64,000 nt of DNA from Candidatus Nitrosymbiomonas proteolyticus (GTDB taxonomy: Bacteria; Armatimonadota; Fimbriimonadia; Fimbriimonadales; Fimbriimonadaceae), in NCBI GenBank assembly GCA_017347465.1, contig AP021858.1, positions 1,178,001-1,242,000 of the forward strand. The letters are read 5' to 3'. Positions 50,237-58,401 of this stretch are shown piece by piece; the stretch's first letter is position 1; each line of letters opens with the position of its first letter. The notes under the pieces are model-generated. The model was not told the DNA's origin and searched no databases. It saw nothing but the letters and a program-made list of their open reading frames with translations. The position numbers were made by a program, and so were the translations under genes.

Positions 50237-51685
50237 TTACGCCTCCGGAGGCCGTGAGGTGGCACCCAACGTTCGCTCGATGCAGTGGGAGAGTTGGAGG
50301 ACCCTCTCATCCGCTCGCCGGGGACCAAGGACTTGCAGGCCCACCGGCAGGCCCTCGGACGTCCCGCAACTGAGGGAGAGAGCGGGAAAGCCGCCCATGT
50401 TTGCGGGGATCGTGCAGTAATCGAGGAGCTTGAGCGCCATCGGGTCTTCGGAAAGCTGGCCGATCTTGAACGCCGTAATCGGACTCGTGGGAGAGAGGAT
50501 GGCGTCGAACCTTTCGAGGACCTGTTGGTACTCCTGCGCCATCATCGCCCGAACCTTCGAGGCTTGCAGGTAGAAGGCGTCGTAATAGCCCGCCGAGAGC
50601 ACATAGGTTCCAATCAAGATGCGGGTCTTCACTTCCTTACCGAATCCGGCAGCGCGGGTCGCCTCGGTCATTGAAATCGGGTCCGAACGATCTGCGCGCA
50701 AGCCAAATCGAACCCCGTCGTAGCGCGCCAAATTGCTGCTAGCTTCGGCAGGGGCGATGATGTAGTACGTGGTTACGCCGAACCGGGTGGAGGGCAAAGA
50801 GACCTCCTCGAACTCGGCGCCTTCGGCGGCCAGCTTGTCGAGAGCGGCGCGCACGGTCGCGACCACTCCAGGCTGCATACCTTCGCCGAACATCTCCTTG
50901 GGCAATGCGAACCGCGCCCCTTTGAGGGTCCCGCCGTGGATCGAAGCGGAGTCGATCGGGCTCATGGGAAGCGAGGTGCTGTCCTTGGGGTCGTGGCCCG
51001 TGATCCCCCACGCCAGCCAAGCGACGTCCTCCACGGTTCGAGCGAAGGGGCCGATCTGGTCGAGGCTCGACGAGAACGCCACGAGTCCATATCGCGAGCA
51101 CCGCCCGTAGGTGGGCTTGAACCCCACAACGCCACAAAGAGCCGCGGGCTGCCTGACGGAGCCGCCGGTATCGGACCCGAGCGCAAACGGCGCGAGTTCG
51201 GCTGCGACCGAGGCGGCAGAACCCCCGGAACTGCCTCCGGGCGATCGTTCGAGGTCATACGGATTCCGGGTAGGGCCATGCGCCGAGTGTTCGGTCGAAC
51301 TGCCCATCGCGAACTCGTCTAAGTTCGTTTTGCCCAAAATCACCGCGCCTGCGCTTCGAAGCCTCTCGACGACGGTCGCGTCATAGGGCGGAACGTACCC
51401 GTCCAAGACAGTCGAGGCGCACTGAGTGGCGATCCCTTGAGTCGAGATGTTGTCTTTGAGCGCGACCGGGACTCCGGTGAGCCTGGTCGGGGCACCCTCA
51501 TCGAAGAGCTTTTGGGCACGGTCGGCGTCTTCTCGGGCCCGTTCTTCTGCGACCGTAACGAACGCGTTCAGCCGGGGGTTCAGCCGGGAGATCCGTTCGA
51601 GGTGGGCGTCGAGCACCTCCCGCGTCGACACCTGCCGACTGAGAAGCAACTTGTGAAGCTCCGTTGCGCTGAGTCGGGTCAGCAA
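50237..51685 (-). CDS. gatA: Aspartyl/glutamyl-tRNA amidotransferase subunit A
   Basis: GatA hydrolyses glutamine to ammonia for converting Glu-tRNA(Gln) or Asp-tRNA(Asn). The amidase signature is intact with Lys77 (VALKDN), Ser152 in GGSSGGSA (150-157) and nucleophile Ser176 in DTGGSVRQP. The 482-residue length and RYGLVAFSSSLDQIGP are characteristic of GatA over generic amidases. It follows gatC by 6 bp; gatB is elsewhere. Confidence 0.95.
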   Translation of the reverse strand: MLTRLSATELHKLLLSRQVSTREVLDAHLERISRLNPRLNAFVTVAEERAREDADRAQKLFDEGAPTRLTGVPVALKDNISTQGIATQCASTVLDGYVPPYDATVVERLRSAGAVILGKTNLDEFAMGSSTEHSAHGPTRNPYDLERSPGGSSGGSAASVAAELAPFALGSDTGGSVRQPAALCGVVGFKPTYGRCSRYGLVAFSSSLDQIGPFARTVEDVAWLAWGITGHDPKDSTSLPMSPIDSASIHGGTLKGARFALPKEMFGEGMQPGVVATVRAALDKLAAEGAEFEEVSLPSTRFGVTTYYIIAPAEASSNLARYDGVRFGLRADRSDPISMTEATRAAGFGKEVKTRILIGTYVLSAGYYDAFYLQASKVRAMMAQEYQQVLERFDAILSPTSPITAFKIGQLSEDPMALKLLDYCTIPANMGGFPALSLSCGTSEGLPVGLQVLGPRRADERVLQLSHCIERTLGATSRPPEA

Positions 51686-51691
51686 CCTCAG

Positions 51692-51982
51692 CTAGTCCTC
51701 GATGATCGTGGGTACGACGAAGAGCCCGGCTTTGGACTTGGGCGCGTTTTGGAGCACCTGCAAGGTCGTAAGCGCCGGGATCGTCTCATCGTCGGCGAAG
51801 ATGTTTTGCTCGGCGACCGCATGGCTGGTGGGGGTGAACCCGGCCACGTTGAGGCCTCGGATGTCCGCAAAGTGCCCCAGCAACACGTTCAACTCGCCCT
51901 GAAGGGCGAGGATCTCGGCTTCGTCGAGTTCCAGACGAGCGAGCCGCGCAACATGGCGAACCTCGTCGAGGGAAATGGACAT
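51692..51982 (-). CDS. gatC: Aspartyl/glutamyl-tRNA amidotransferase subunit C
   Basis: ATG 51982 gives 96 residues starting MSISLDEVRHVARLARLELDE, the standard GatC opening, followed by ILALQGELNVLLGHFADIRGLN and the C-terminal LQNAPKSKAGLFVVPTIIE. GatC braces GatA and GatB. It heads gatC-gatA-unknown-ispE and is divergent from the YyaL-like gene with an 82-bp gap. Confidence 0.94.
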   Translation of the reverse strand: MSISLDEVRHVARLARLELDEAEILALQGELNVLLGHFADIRGLNVAGFTPTSHAVAEQNIFADDETIPALTTLQVLQNAPKSKAGLFVVPTIIED

Positions 51983-52064
51983 GGGGCCATTGTAGCACAG
52001 GTTCTTTCGTTCCGAAAGTAGATAATCTAGCGACCAACCGTTGTTTTGAGAGAACGGAAGACCT

Positions 52065-54149
52065 ATGGAACGCATGCGCCAACCGAGCTTTGCCTTGACC
52101 ACGTTGACCGTGGCGGTGCTGGTGCTGTTTGGGCTTGCCGTGAAGTCCATTCAACCGCTGGTCCCCGAAATCGCCACCAACCGGCTCGAATCGGAATCCT
52201 CTCAGTTCTTGCGTCAGGCCTCGAAGCAGCCGATCGATTGGTATCCGCTCGGTCCGGAACCCTTTGCTCGCGCCAGGCGGCTCGATAAGCCCGTCATGTT
52301 GGTCGTCGGCGCGCCCTGGAGCACCATCGGGCGGATCGCCGACAAGCACGTTTTTGAGGATGTGGACGTGGGGACTGCGCTCGCCCGCAACTTCGTGTGC
52401 GTTCGCGTGGACGGCCAACTCAACCCCCAGTGGCTCGGCGCGTTCCTTCCCCTGACCCGTCCAGAGTGGCAACTGCTCGATGGCTTTCAGATTTGGTTTC
52501 TCGACCCGCAAGGGAGGATGTTCAGCGCGGTCCGGGGCTTTGGAAAGACGGTTTCGACCGATCCGGCGTCGTTTGTGTTGGCGTTGGATGAGGTTCTGAG
52601 CGAGTATCGACAGATCCGCCTGAACGATCGTGCCGCCCAGGTGCCCGGCGACGCTCAACAGCGTGACATCCGCCGGATCGTCGAATCGGATTCGCCCGAA
52701 CCCTTCGACGGGGGGGGCTTTGCCGAATCCCTGCGCACCCTGCTCGATCGAGAGCATGGCGGCTTCACTGCATTCAATCGAACTCAGCCCTACCCGGCTG
52801 CGTTGCGCTATTTCCTCGAAGCGGGCGAGTTGAATACGTTTCAAGAAGCCGCGGACCTTCTTCTTCGAGGGCCGCTCGTCGACTGGCTCGACGGAGGCTT
52901 CTTTGCAGCGATTCGGCATCGCGGGAGGCCGATCTTGGAGTTTGACAAGGTCGCGACCACAAACGCCGACCTCATGCTGACCTTCGCCAAAGCTGGGGAG
53001 ATGTTCGACGACGACAGGTATCGGTTCGTTGCCCGCCGGACGTTTGAGGCGCTTTCGAACGATTTCGTTTTGAACGGACGAATCGCCGCTTGCAGGGTCG
53101 GGGACGAAGACGAGCGTGATCGGAGCGCCCGGAGCAGCTTTTCGCCCCGAAGGTTGCGGGAGCTTCTGCCCGAGCCTTCTGACCGAGACTGGGCTCGGGA
53201 TCGGCTCGGTCTGCGCGTCGAAACGAACCCGATGATGGTGATTCGCGTGGACGACGTCGCCGCGCTCATCCGCGAGGGCGAGCAATGGGAGCGGGTCTCG
53301 GACCTCCTGCGCAAAGGAAGCGCCAAGCCCTCGCTCGCCATTTCCGGGACTGCGTTCGTCGACGGGTATGTAGCCTCTCGAATGGTGCGAACGGCTCGGC
53401 TTTTTGGCGACGAAGCTTCGATGAGGGCCGCTTCGCTGAGGGTCGACCGGCTCAGCGTGTACGTGGCGAACGATGATGTCCGGCACTCGGACGACCCTTC
53501 GAGCACGAGCGAGCCGTACTTGGGCGATTACTTGGCGGTCGCGGACGCTTACTTCCAGGATTACTGCGCGACCGGGCACATTCCTTCGCTCCGAACCGGT
53601 GTGCGGATTCTGGACCGCGCCTTGACCCTCTTCGCGGGTCCCGCTCCGGGAGTTTGGAAGGGGCTCTTCCGGGACCACGATGCTCTTGGCGTGGCGGATG
53701 TGAACGTCCCAGAGGTTCTCGACCTCAAGTCCGACTCCAGCACGGCGCAGATGATGAGCCTAGCGTCGCGACTTGGAAGAGTCTTGATCGACCTCGACTC
53801 GCGTTCGTCGGAGTCCGCTCCCTTGGCCGCCAGGTTCAATCAAGCGGCTCTGAGCACGGCGCGGCGAGTGCGGGGCCTCGTCCCTCGCCTGGTTCTTTTC
53901 GGTTCTGCTGCGGTGGGGAGCTTGGTTTCCGAGTTCGACCAGCCGACCGCGGTATGCGTTGGACCCGATTCCGTCACCGCCGCCAATGAACTCGCGAAGA
54001 AAGCTCCGAACCGCTTGGTCGTCCCCGCCCTCGACTTGGTGCGGCCCGACCTACAAAAGCGGTCCGCGGGGTGCTATGTCGTCCGGGGAGGGGAAGTCCG
54101 GGGCCCGCTTTCGGTCGATGAGGCGGCGCGGATGCTGTTGGCGCGATAG
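52065..54149 (+). CDS. YyaL/DUF255-like protein, membrane-anchored, lacking the redox cysteines
   Basis: The 694-residue protein has an N-terminal membrane helix (about 10-30). A thioredoxin-fold domain follows: FLRQASKQPIDWYPLGPEPF, KPVMLVVGAPWSTIGRIADK, HVFEDVDVGTALARNFVCVRVD. In YyaL/SSP411 proteins the same position reads a CHWCH motif; here it is APWSTIG, so no disulfide can form. The rest (about 200-620) is the alpha/alpha barrel region, with LDREHGGFTAFNRTQPYP and SGTAFVDGYVA, shared with N-acylglucosamine epimerase-like barrels. A role other than redox is likely. Family function is not established. Confidence 0.78.
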   Translation: MERMRQPSFALTTLTVAVLVLFGLAVKSIQPLVPEIATNRLESESSQFLRQASKQPIDWYPLGPEPFARARRLDKPVMLVVGAPWSTIGRIADKHVFEDVDVGTALARNFVCVRVDGQLNPQWLGAFLPLTRPEWQLLDGFQIWFLDPQGRMFSAVRGFGKTVSTDPASFVLALDEVLSEYRQIRLNDRAAQVPGDAQQRDIRRIVESDSPEPFDGGGFAESLRTLLDREHGGFTAFNRTQPYPAALRYFLEAGELNTFQEAADLLLRGPLVDWLDGGFFAAIRHRGRPILEFDKVATTNADLMLTFAKAGEMFDDDRYRFVARRTFEALSNDFVLNGRIAACRVGDEDERDRSARSSFSPRRLRELLPEPSDRDWARDRLGLRVETNPMMVIRVDDVAALIREGEQWERVSDLLRKGSAKPSLAISGTAFVDGYVASRMVRTARLFGDEASMRAASLRVDRLSVYVANDDVRHSDDPSSTSEPYLGDYLAVADAYFQDYCATGHIPSLRTGVRILDRALTLFAGPAPGVWKGLFRDHDALGVADVNVPEVLDLKSDSSTAQMMSLASRLGRVLIDLDSRSSESAPLAARFNQAALSTARRVRGLVPRLVLFGSAAVGSLVSEFDQPTAVCVGPDSVTAANELAKKAPNRLVVPALDLVRPDLQKRSAGCYVVRGGEVRGPLSVDEAARMLLAR

Positions 54150-54194
54150 GCCCGCTTGGTGCGGATCGGCTCCCTTGGGGCATAATACGCCCTC

Positions 54195-54287
<93 letters not shown>

Positions 54288-54294
54288 GCCTGGT

Positions 54295-56559
54295 TCAGCT
54301 TTCTCGGCTCGACGGGAACCTTCGAAGCCGGAGCGAGTTGAGAACCACCGAAACGCTCGAGAATGCCATCGCTGCGGCCGCGAGCATCGGGCTCAGCTTT
54401 CCCATAGCGGCCAGCGGAATCATCGCGACGTTGTAGCCGAAGGCCCAAGCGAGATTCCAGCGAATCGTGGAGAGGGTCGCGCGGGCGAGTCGAACGGCGT
54501 CGGGCACGCCCCTCAGGTCGCTTCCCATGAGCGCCACGCCCGCCGTTTCGATGGCAACGTCGGTACCCGAGCCGATCGCGATGCCGAGGTCAGCTTGGGC
54601 GAGGGCAGGAGCGTCGTTGATGCCATCGCCGACCATCGCAACTTGCCCCGAAACCTGGTGCTTCTGGACGATCTCCGCCTTCTGGCTGGGCAAAACTTCC
54701 GACTCGACTTCGTGGATTCCGACACGCGACGCAACTGCGCGGGCCGTGCCGGAGTTGTCGCCCGTCACCATCACGGGCGTGATGTTCATCGAACGAATCA
54801 TCGCAATGGCTTGGGCGCTGTGCTCGGCCTCGACATCGGCGACCGCAAAGAGCCCTGCGAGTTTGCCGTCTTGCGCGACGAGCACGACCGTCTTAGCTTG
54901 GTCTTCAAGCGTCGTTTTCTGAGCCTCTATGGCTTTCGGAACCTCGATCGATCGCTCCGACATAAGAAGTTGGGTGCCAATGAGGAGTTTGTGATCCCCA
55001 ACCTCAGCTTCCACTCCCCGCCCCTCCAGCGCGAGGAAGCGGCTCGGTACGGAGACGGGAAGGTTGCGCTCCTTCGCCGCGCGCACGACCGCCTCGGCAA
55101 CGGGGTGTTCCGAGCCTGACTCCGCCGAGGCAATGAGCGCCAGCAGGTCGTTTTTTTCGCGTTCGAAAGCGAAAAAGTCCGTTACTCGCGGTTCGCCTCG
55201 TGTGATCGTGCCGGTCTTGTCGAGGAGCACGGTCCGGATTCTTCCGGCGGTCTCAAGCACTGTGGCGTCCTTGATGAGCACGCCCATTTCAGCCCCTCGT
55301 CCGGTCCCAACCATGATCGCTGTCGGCGTCGCAAGCCCCAATGCGCAAGGACAAGCGATCACGAGCACCGTCACGGCATACATCGTGGCGGTCCCGGGGT
55401 CGATTCCGGCCACGAGCCACCAATACAGGAACGTTCCGAGCGCGATCAGGATCACGATCGGTACGAACACGGCGGAGATCTGGTCCGTGAGCCGCTGAAC
55501 TGGGGCCTTGCTGCCCTGAGCCCGCTCGACGAGGCGCACGATTTGGGCCAGCGCCGTGTCCTTTCCGACCCGTTGAATCTCGACAAGGAGCAATCCCGAC
55601 TTGTTGAGAGTCGCGCCGGTCACGGGGTCGCCGACGGACTTGGAGACGGGAGCCGATTCGCCGGTCAGCATCGACTCGTCGGCAAAGGAAGCCCCTTCGA
55701 CCACCACGCCGTCCGCGGCGAACTTCTCACCCGGGCGGACGCGTACCAGGTCGCCCACCTGAACCTGTTCGATCGGCGTCTCGACCTCTTGGCCGTCCAC
55801 CCACCGCGTCGCTGTCTTCGGGGAGAGCCCAATCAACTTCTGGATGGCTGCGGACATTCGGCTCTTGGAGCGGGATTCGAGATATCGGCCGAGCAGAATG
55901 AGCGTGACGATCGCTGCGCCCGTTTCGAAGTAGATATGCTCGCTTTGGTGGTGGGCATCGCCCGAAGCCGTCAGAAGGGCGACGGTGCTGTAGACCCAGG
56001 CCGCGCCCGCTCCTACGGCAATGAGCGTGTCCATCGTGGCGGTGAAGTGCCGAAGCGACTTCCATGCGTTCACAAAGAACTCGCGCCCGCACCAAGCCAC
56101 CACCGGAGTCGTGAGTCCAAAGAGCAGCAGATTCGCCCAACTCGGCCTGGGGTGCCACAGCATCGAAATGGCGACCGCCGGGAGGGTAAGGACGAGAGCC
56201 AGCTTCAGATTCGCAAGCTGACGCGCGAGCGGCCCGAATGCATCGAGCGAGGCGTGGCCGTGCTCGCTCTCGTCTGCCTCGTCAGCGCCCTTCCGATCGG
56301 AAGGAGTCAGATGGGCGTGGTATCCAGCGTCTTCGACGGCTTGGACGAGTGCGTTGAAGGCCAGATCGACGCCATGGTGAACGAGGGCCCGCTCCGTAGC
56401 GTAGTTGACTTCCGCAGTGGCGACTCCGGAGACTTTCGAAAGCGCTCTTTCGACCCTCCGCACGCAACTGGCGCAGGTCATCCCCTCGATCACCAATTCG
56501 GTTTGGGCGCCTTCCTCGGTTGGGAGGACACGCTCGGCATTGACCGGAGACCCGGGCAA
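54295..56559 (-). CDS. copA: Copper-exporting P-type ATPase
   Basis: CopA pumps Cu(I) out of the cytoplasm. The 754-residue protein has one N-terminal HMA domain with CxxC (Cys29, Cys32 in GMTCASC), eight membrane helices, the actuator TGE (LTGESAPVS), the Cu-binding CPC in [15 protein letters not shown], phosphorylation site [11 protein letters not shown], and hinge [20 protein letters not shown] at 56559 lies two bases after the copZ stop. CopZ hands Cu(I) to this pump. No CueR- or CsoR-type regulator is next to it. Confidence 0.95.
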   Translation of the reverse strand: MPGSPVNAERVLPTEEGAQTELVIEGMTCASCVRRVERALSKVSGVATAEVNYATERALVHHGVDLAFNALVQAVEDAGYHAHLTPSDRKGADEADESEHGHASLDAFGPLARQLANLKLALVLTLPAVAISMLWHPRPSWANLLLFGLTTPVVAWCGREFFVNAWKSLRHFTATMDTLIAVGAGAAWVYSTVALLTASGDAHHQSEHIYFETGAAIVTLILLGRYLESRSKSRMSAAIQKLIGLSPKTATRWVDGQEVETPIEQVQVGDLVRVRPGEKFAADGVVVEGASFADESMLTGESAPVSKSVGDPVTGATLNKSGLLLVEIQRVGKDTALAQIVRLVERAQGSKAPVQRLTDQISAVFVPIVILIALGTFLYWWLVAGIDPGTATMYAVTVLVIACPCALGLATPTAIMVGTGRGAEMGVLIKDATVLETAGRIRTVLLDKTGTITRGEPRVTDFFAFEREKNDLLALIASAESGSEHPVAEAVVRAAKERNLPVSVPSRFLALEGRGVEAEVGDHKLLIGTQLLMSERSIEVPKAIEAQKTTLEDQAKTVVLVAQDGKLAGLFAVADVEAEHSAQAIAMIRSMNITPVMVTGDNSGTARAVASRVGIHEVESEVLPSQKAEIVQKHQVSGQVAMVGDGINDAPALAQADLGIAIGSGTDVAIETAGVALMGSDLRGVPDAVRLARATLSTIRWNLAWAFGYNVAMIPLAAMGKLSPMLAAAAMAFSSVSVVLNSLRLRRFPSSRES

Positions 56560-56561
56560 AC

Positions 56562-56768
56562 TCAGCCCTCCACGATCCGGAACTCTTCGTCTATGACGGC
56601 CTGGGCGAGTTGCTCACGGGTGACTTCGGGGTTGTGCTCCACCTTCGCCATTCCGGGTTCAAGGGTGACGTCGGCCGAAATCACGCCCGAAACCGATTCC
56701 AGGGCTTTCTTCACACTCGCCACGCAGTGGCTGCAAGTCATTCCATCGATCTTCAAAGTGGTCGTCAT
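56562..56768 (-). CDS. copZ: Copper chaperone CopZ (HMA domain)
   Basis: The 68-residue protein is a single ferredoxin-like HMA domain with GMTCSHC (Cys12 and Cys15) and the usual [20 protein letters not shown]. It ferries Cu(I) in the cytoplasm, likely to CopA encoded two bases downstream. A hairpin, CCCCG/CGGGG with CGAAG/CTTCG arms, lies between it and the preceding cyclophilin gene in the minus direction (about 56795-56820) without a T-run. Confidence 0.93.
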   Translation of the reverse strand: MTTTLKIDGMTCSHCVASVKKALESVSGVISADVTLEPGMAKVEHNPEVTREQLAQAVIDEEFRIVEG

Positions 56769-56870
56769 GAGTCCTCCATCGAACGAAGCCCCGATCGCGG
56801 GGACCTTCGTTCTATCAGAATCTACGAAGCGAACGACTCTCTCCTCTCGGACTCGGCGGGGGCGCCTAGG

Positions 56871-57437
56871 TCACTTGAGGACGCGCGCGGAGCGGAATCG
56901 ATCGCCGCGCTGAATTGTACCGACCACGTCCATCCCTTCGGTGACCTTACCGACCACCGCGTAGGACCGCCAAAGCCTCGGGGCGTCTTGCCTCAGGATG
57001 AAGAGTTGGCTGTCGCCGGGAACTTGAAGACCGGTCGAAGCGACCCCGACCACGCCTCGGAGGAAATCCACGCTGGAGGCCTCGAAGACGGGAATCGACG
57101 TCCCGGAACCTCCCCCTGCGACGACGGGGTTCGAGGTCTTTTCGCCGGTTTCGGGATCGGTGATGTCGAGCGGCTCGGTCTTGCTCTTGGGCGCGCCCCA
57201 CTGGGTCACCCACCACTCGACTCGGTGAACTCTTTGCCCGTCGTAGAACCCCGACGTCACCAGTGCGAGGATATGCTCGACTGTCTTGGGGGAGTTCTTC
57301 GGATCGGTGGTGATCACGAACGAGGAACCCGAGGTGAGGGTGAATCGCACCTTGGGTCCTGTGGGACTGTATTCGTCGAAGAGAGGCGTCGAAGGGTGGG
57401 TGAGGGCGATGCCGGCGAGAAGCGCGAGATAGGTCAT
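56871..57437 (-). CDS. Exported cyclophilin-type peptidylprolyl isomerase
   Basis: ATG 57437 gives 188 residues with signal peptide MTYLALLAGIALTHPS. The cyclophilin core includes PKTVEHILALVTSGFYDGQRVHRV and VVGVASTGLQVPGDSQLFILRQD; the fold is complete but the catalytic Arg and FxxQ motif of human cyclophilin A are modified (the sequence reads QRVHRVEWWVTQWG). It catalyses proline isomerisation in the periplasm or outside. It lies between dprA and copZ in the same direction and may be transcribed separately. Confidence 0.84.
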   Translation of the reverse strand: MTYLALLAGIALTHPSTPLFDEYSPTGPKVRFTLTSGSSFVITTDPKNSPKTVEHILALVTSGFYDGQRVHRVEWWVTQWGAPKSKTEPLDITDPETGEKTSNPVVAGGGSGTSIPVFEASSVDFLRGVVGVASTGLQVPGDSQLFILRQDAPRLWRSYAVVGKVTEGMDVVGTIQRGDRFRSARVLK

Positions 57438-57498
57438 GCAGAGACTCCTTTGCGATTCGATTCGCCGCCGGCCGGTTCGATCCTTCCCAGTCCCCCTG

Positions 57499-58401
57499 TC
57501 AGAGCAGTTCGCCTTGCGCTTTGGGAGCCGTTGCGAGGGTCTCCCAAAGCTGACTTGGAGAGGGGAGCGCGACCGCACCCTTGGGTACGAGCGAGCGGTT
57601 GTCGTCGGGGGCGTGCTCGTCGATCCGCACCAGCAGTCGGCAGTAGTCGTTTTCGAGAGCTTCGACCGCGCCGGCCCAGGTTCCTCCGGAGTCGACGACG
57701 CACGATACCGCGATAGCACATTCCGCCATGCCGAAGATCAGCTTGTTGCGGGCCATGGCCCTCCCGACCGAGAATGGCGCTGAAGGGTGGTGATGGCTGA
57801 TGAGTGTCCACCGCCCGGTGGCGGCTCGTTCTTTGTGGGGCGGCTGTTCGGCGATTCGAGCGAGCGAATCCGCGACGACTCCAACGACGCTCCCCCCAGC
57901 CTCGAAAGCGGCGTCCATGGCGGACGCATCGACCCCCCGAGCGCACCCGGACACGAGCACACGTCCCTTGCCGGCGATCTCTCTCCCGAGTTCGGCGGCA
58001 AACGCGAGTCCGGGTTCGTCAGCGTCTCGGGAGCCTACGACCGCAACGGGAAGCTTATCGAATCGGGGGATCTGGCCGAGGACGAAGAGGACGGGGGGCG
58101 CGCGGTGGCCGAGCTTGAGAGGGTAGTTCGGCGGATACTCGTCGTCGAACTCGGTGACGACGCGAATGCCCACGGCCTTCAGCGCCTCGACCTGGGCCCA
58201 CGCCCCCTCCCGGTGGTCCCACAGGTGCTTGATCCTTCGAACGTCGTCAGGGCCGAGGCTGCGCTCGCACCAATCGATCAACTGTTCCGGTGAGAACTCA
58301 GCGTCGACCAAGTCGCGCAGAACCTCCCATGTCCTCTGAGGCAAGGGCTCGATGCCGGATACCAGTCGTCCGACAAACGCAACGGCCAGGTCTGATTTCA
58401 T
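57499..58401 (-). CDS. DprA-like SLOG-domain protein, partner of RecQ-PRTase
   Basis: ATG 58401 overlaps the stop of the RecQ-PRTase gene (ATGA). The 300-residue product has a short N-terminal helical region (VLRDLVDAEFSPEQLIDWCE) and a DprA/SMF-type Rossmann domain. Its motifs are VAVVGSRDADEPG, VSGCARGVDASAMDAAFEAGG and RNKLIFGMAECAIAVSCVVDSGGT. Standard DprA loads RecA onto incoming ssDNA in competence; canonical copies end in a winged-helix region, which is absent here. Pairing with a RecQ-PRTase suggests a dedicated DNA processing or defence-related role. Confidence 0.85.
   Translation of the reverse strand: MKSDLAVAFVGRLVSGIEPLPQRTWEVLRDLVDAEFSPEQLIDWCERSLGPDDVRRIKHLWDHREGAWAQVEALKAVGIRVVTEFDDEYPPNYPLKLGHRAPPVLFVLGQIPRFDKLPVAVVGSRDADEPGLAFAAELGREIAGKGRVLVSGCARGVDASAMDAAFEAGGSVVGVVADSLARIAEQPPHKERAATGRWTLISHHHPSAPFSVGRAMARNKLIFGMAECAIAVSCVVDSGGTWAGAVEALENDYCRLLVRIDEHAPDDNRSLVPKGAVALPSPSQLWETLATAPKAQGELL

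Noticed and set aside
56795-56820. Terminator between the cyclophilin gene and copZ
   Set aside because: A hairpin exists but there is no T-run after it in the minus direction, so I list it only in the copZ entry.
57499-58401. Competence-type DprA
   Set aside because: The gene is coupled to RecQ-PRTase, lacks the winged-helix end, and has no com genes nearby, so a housekeeping competence role is not supported.
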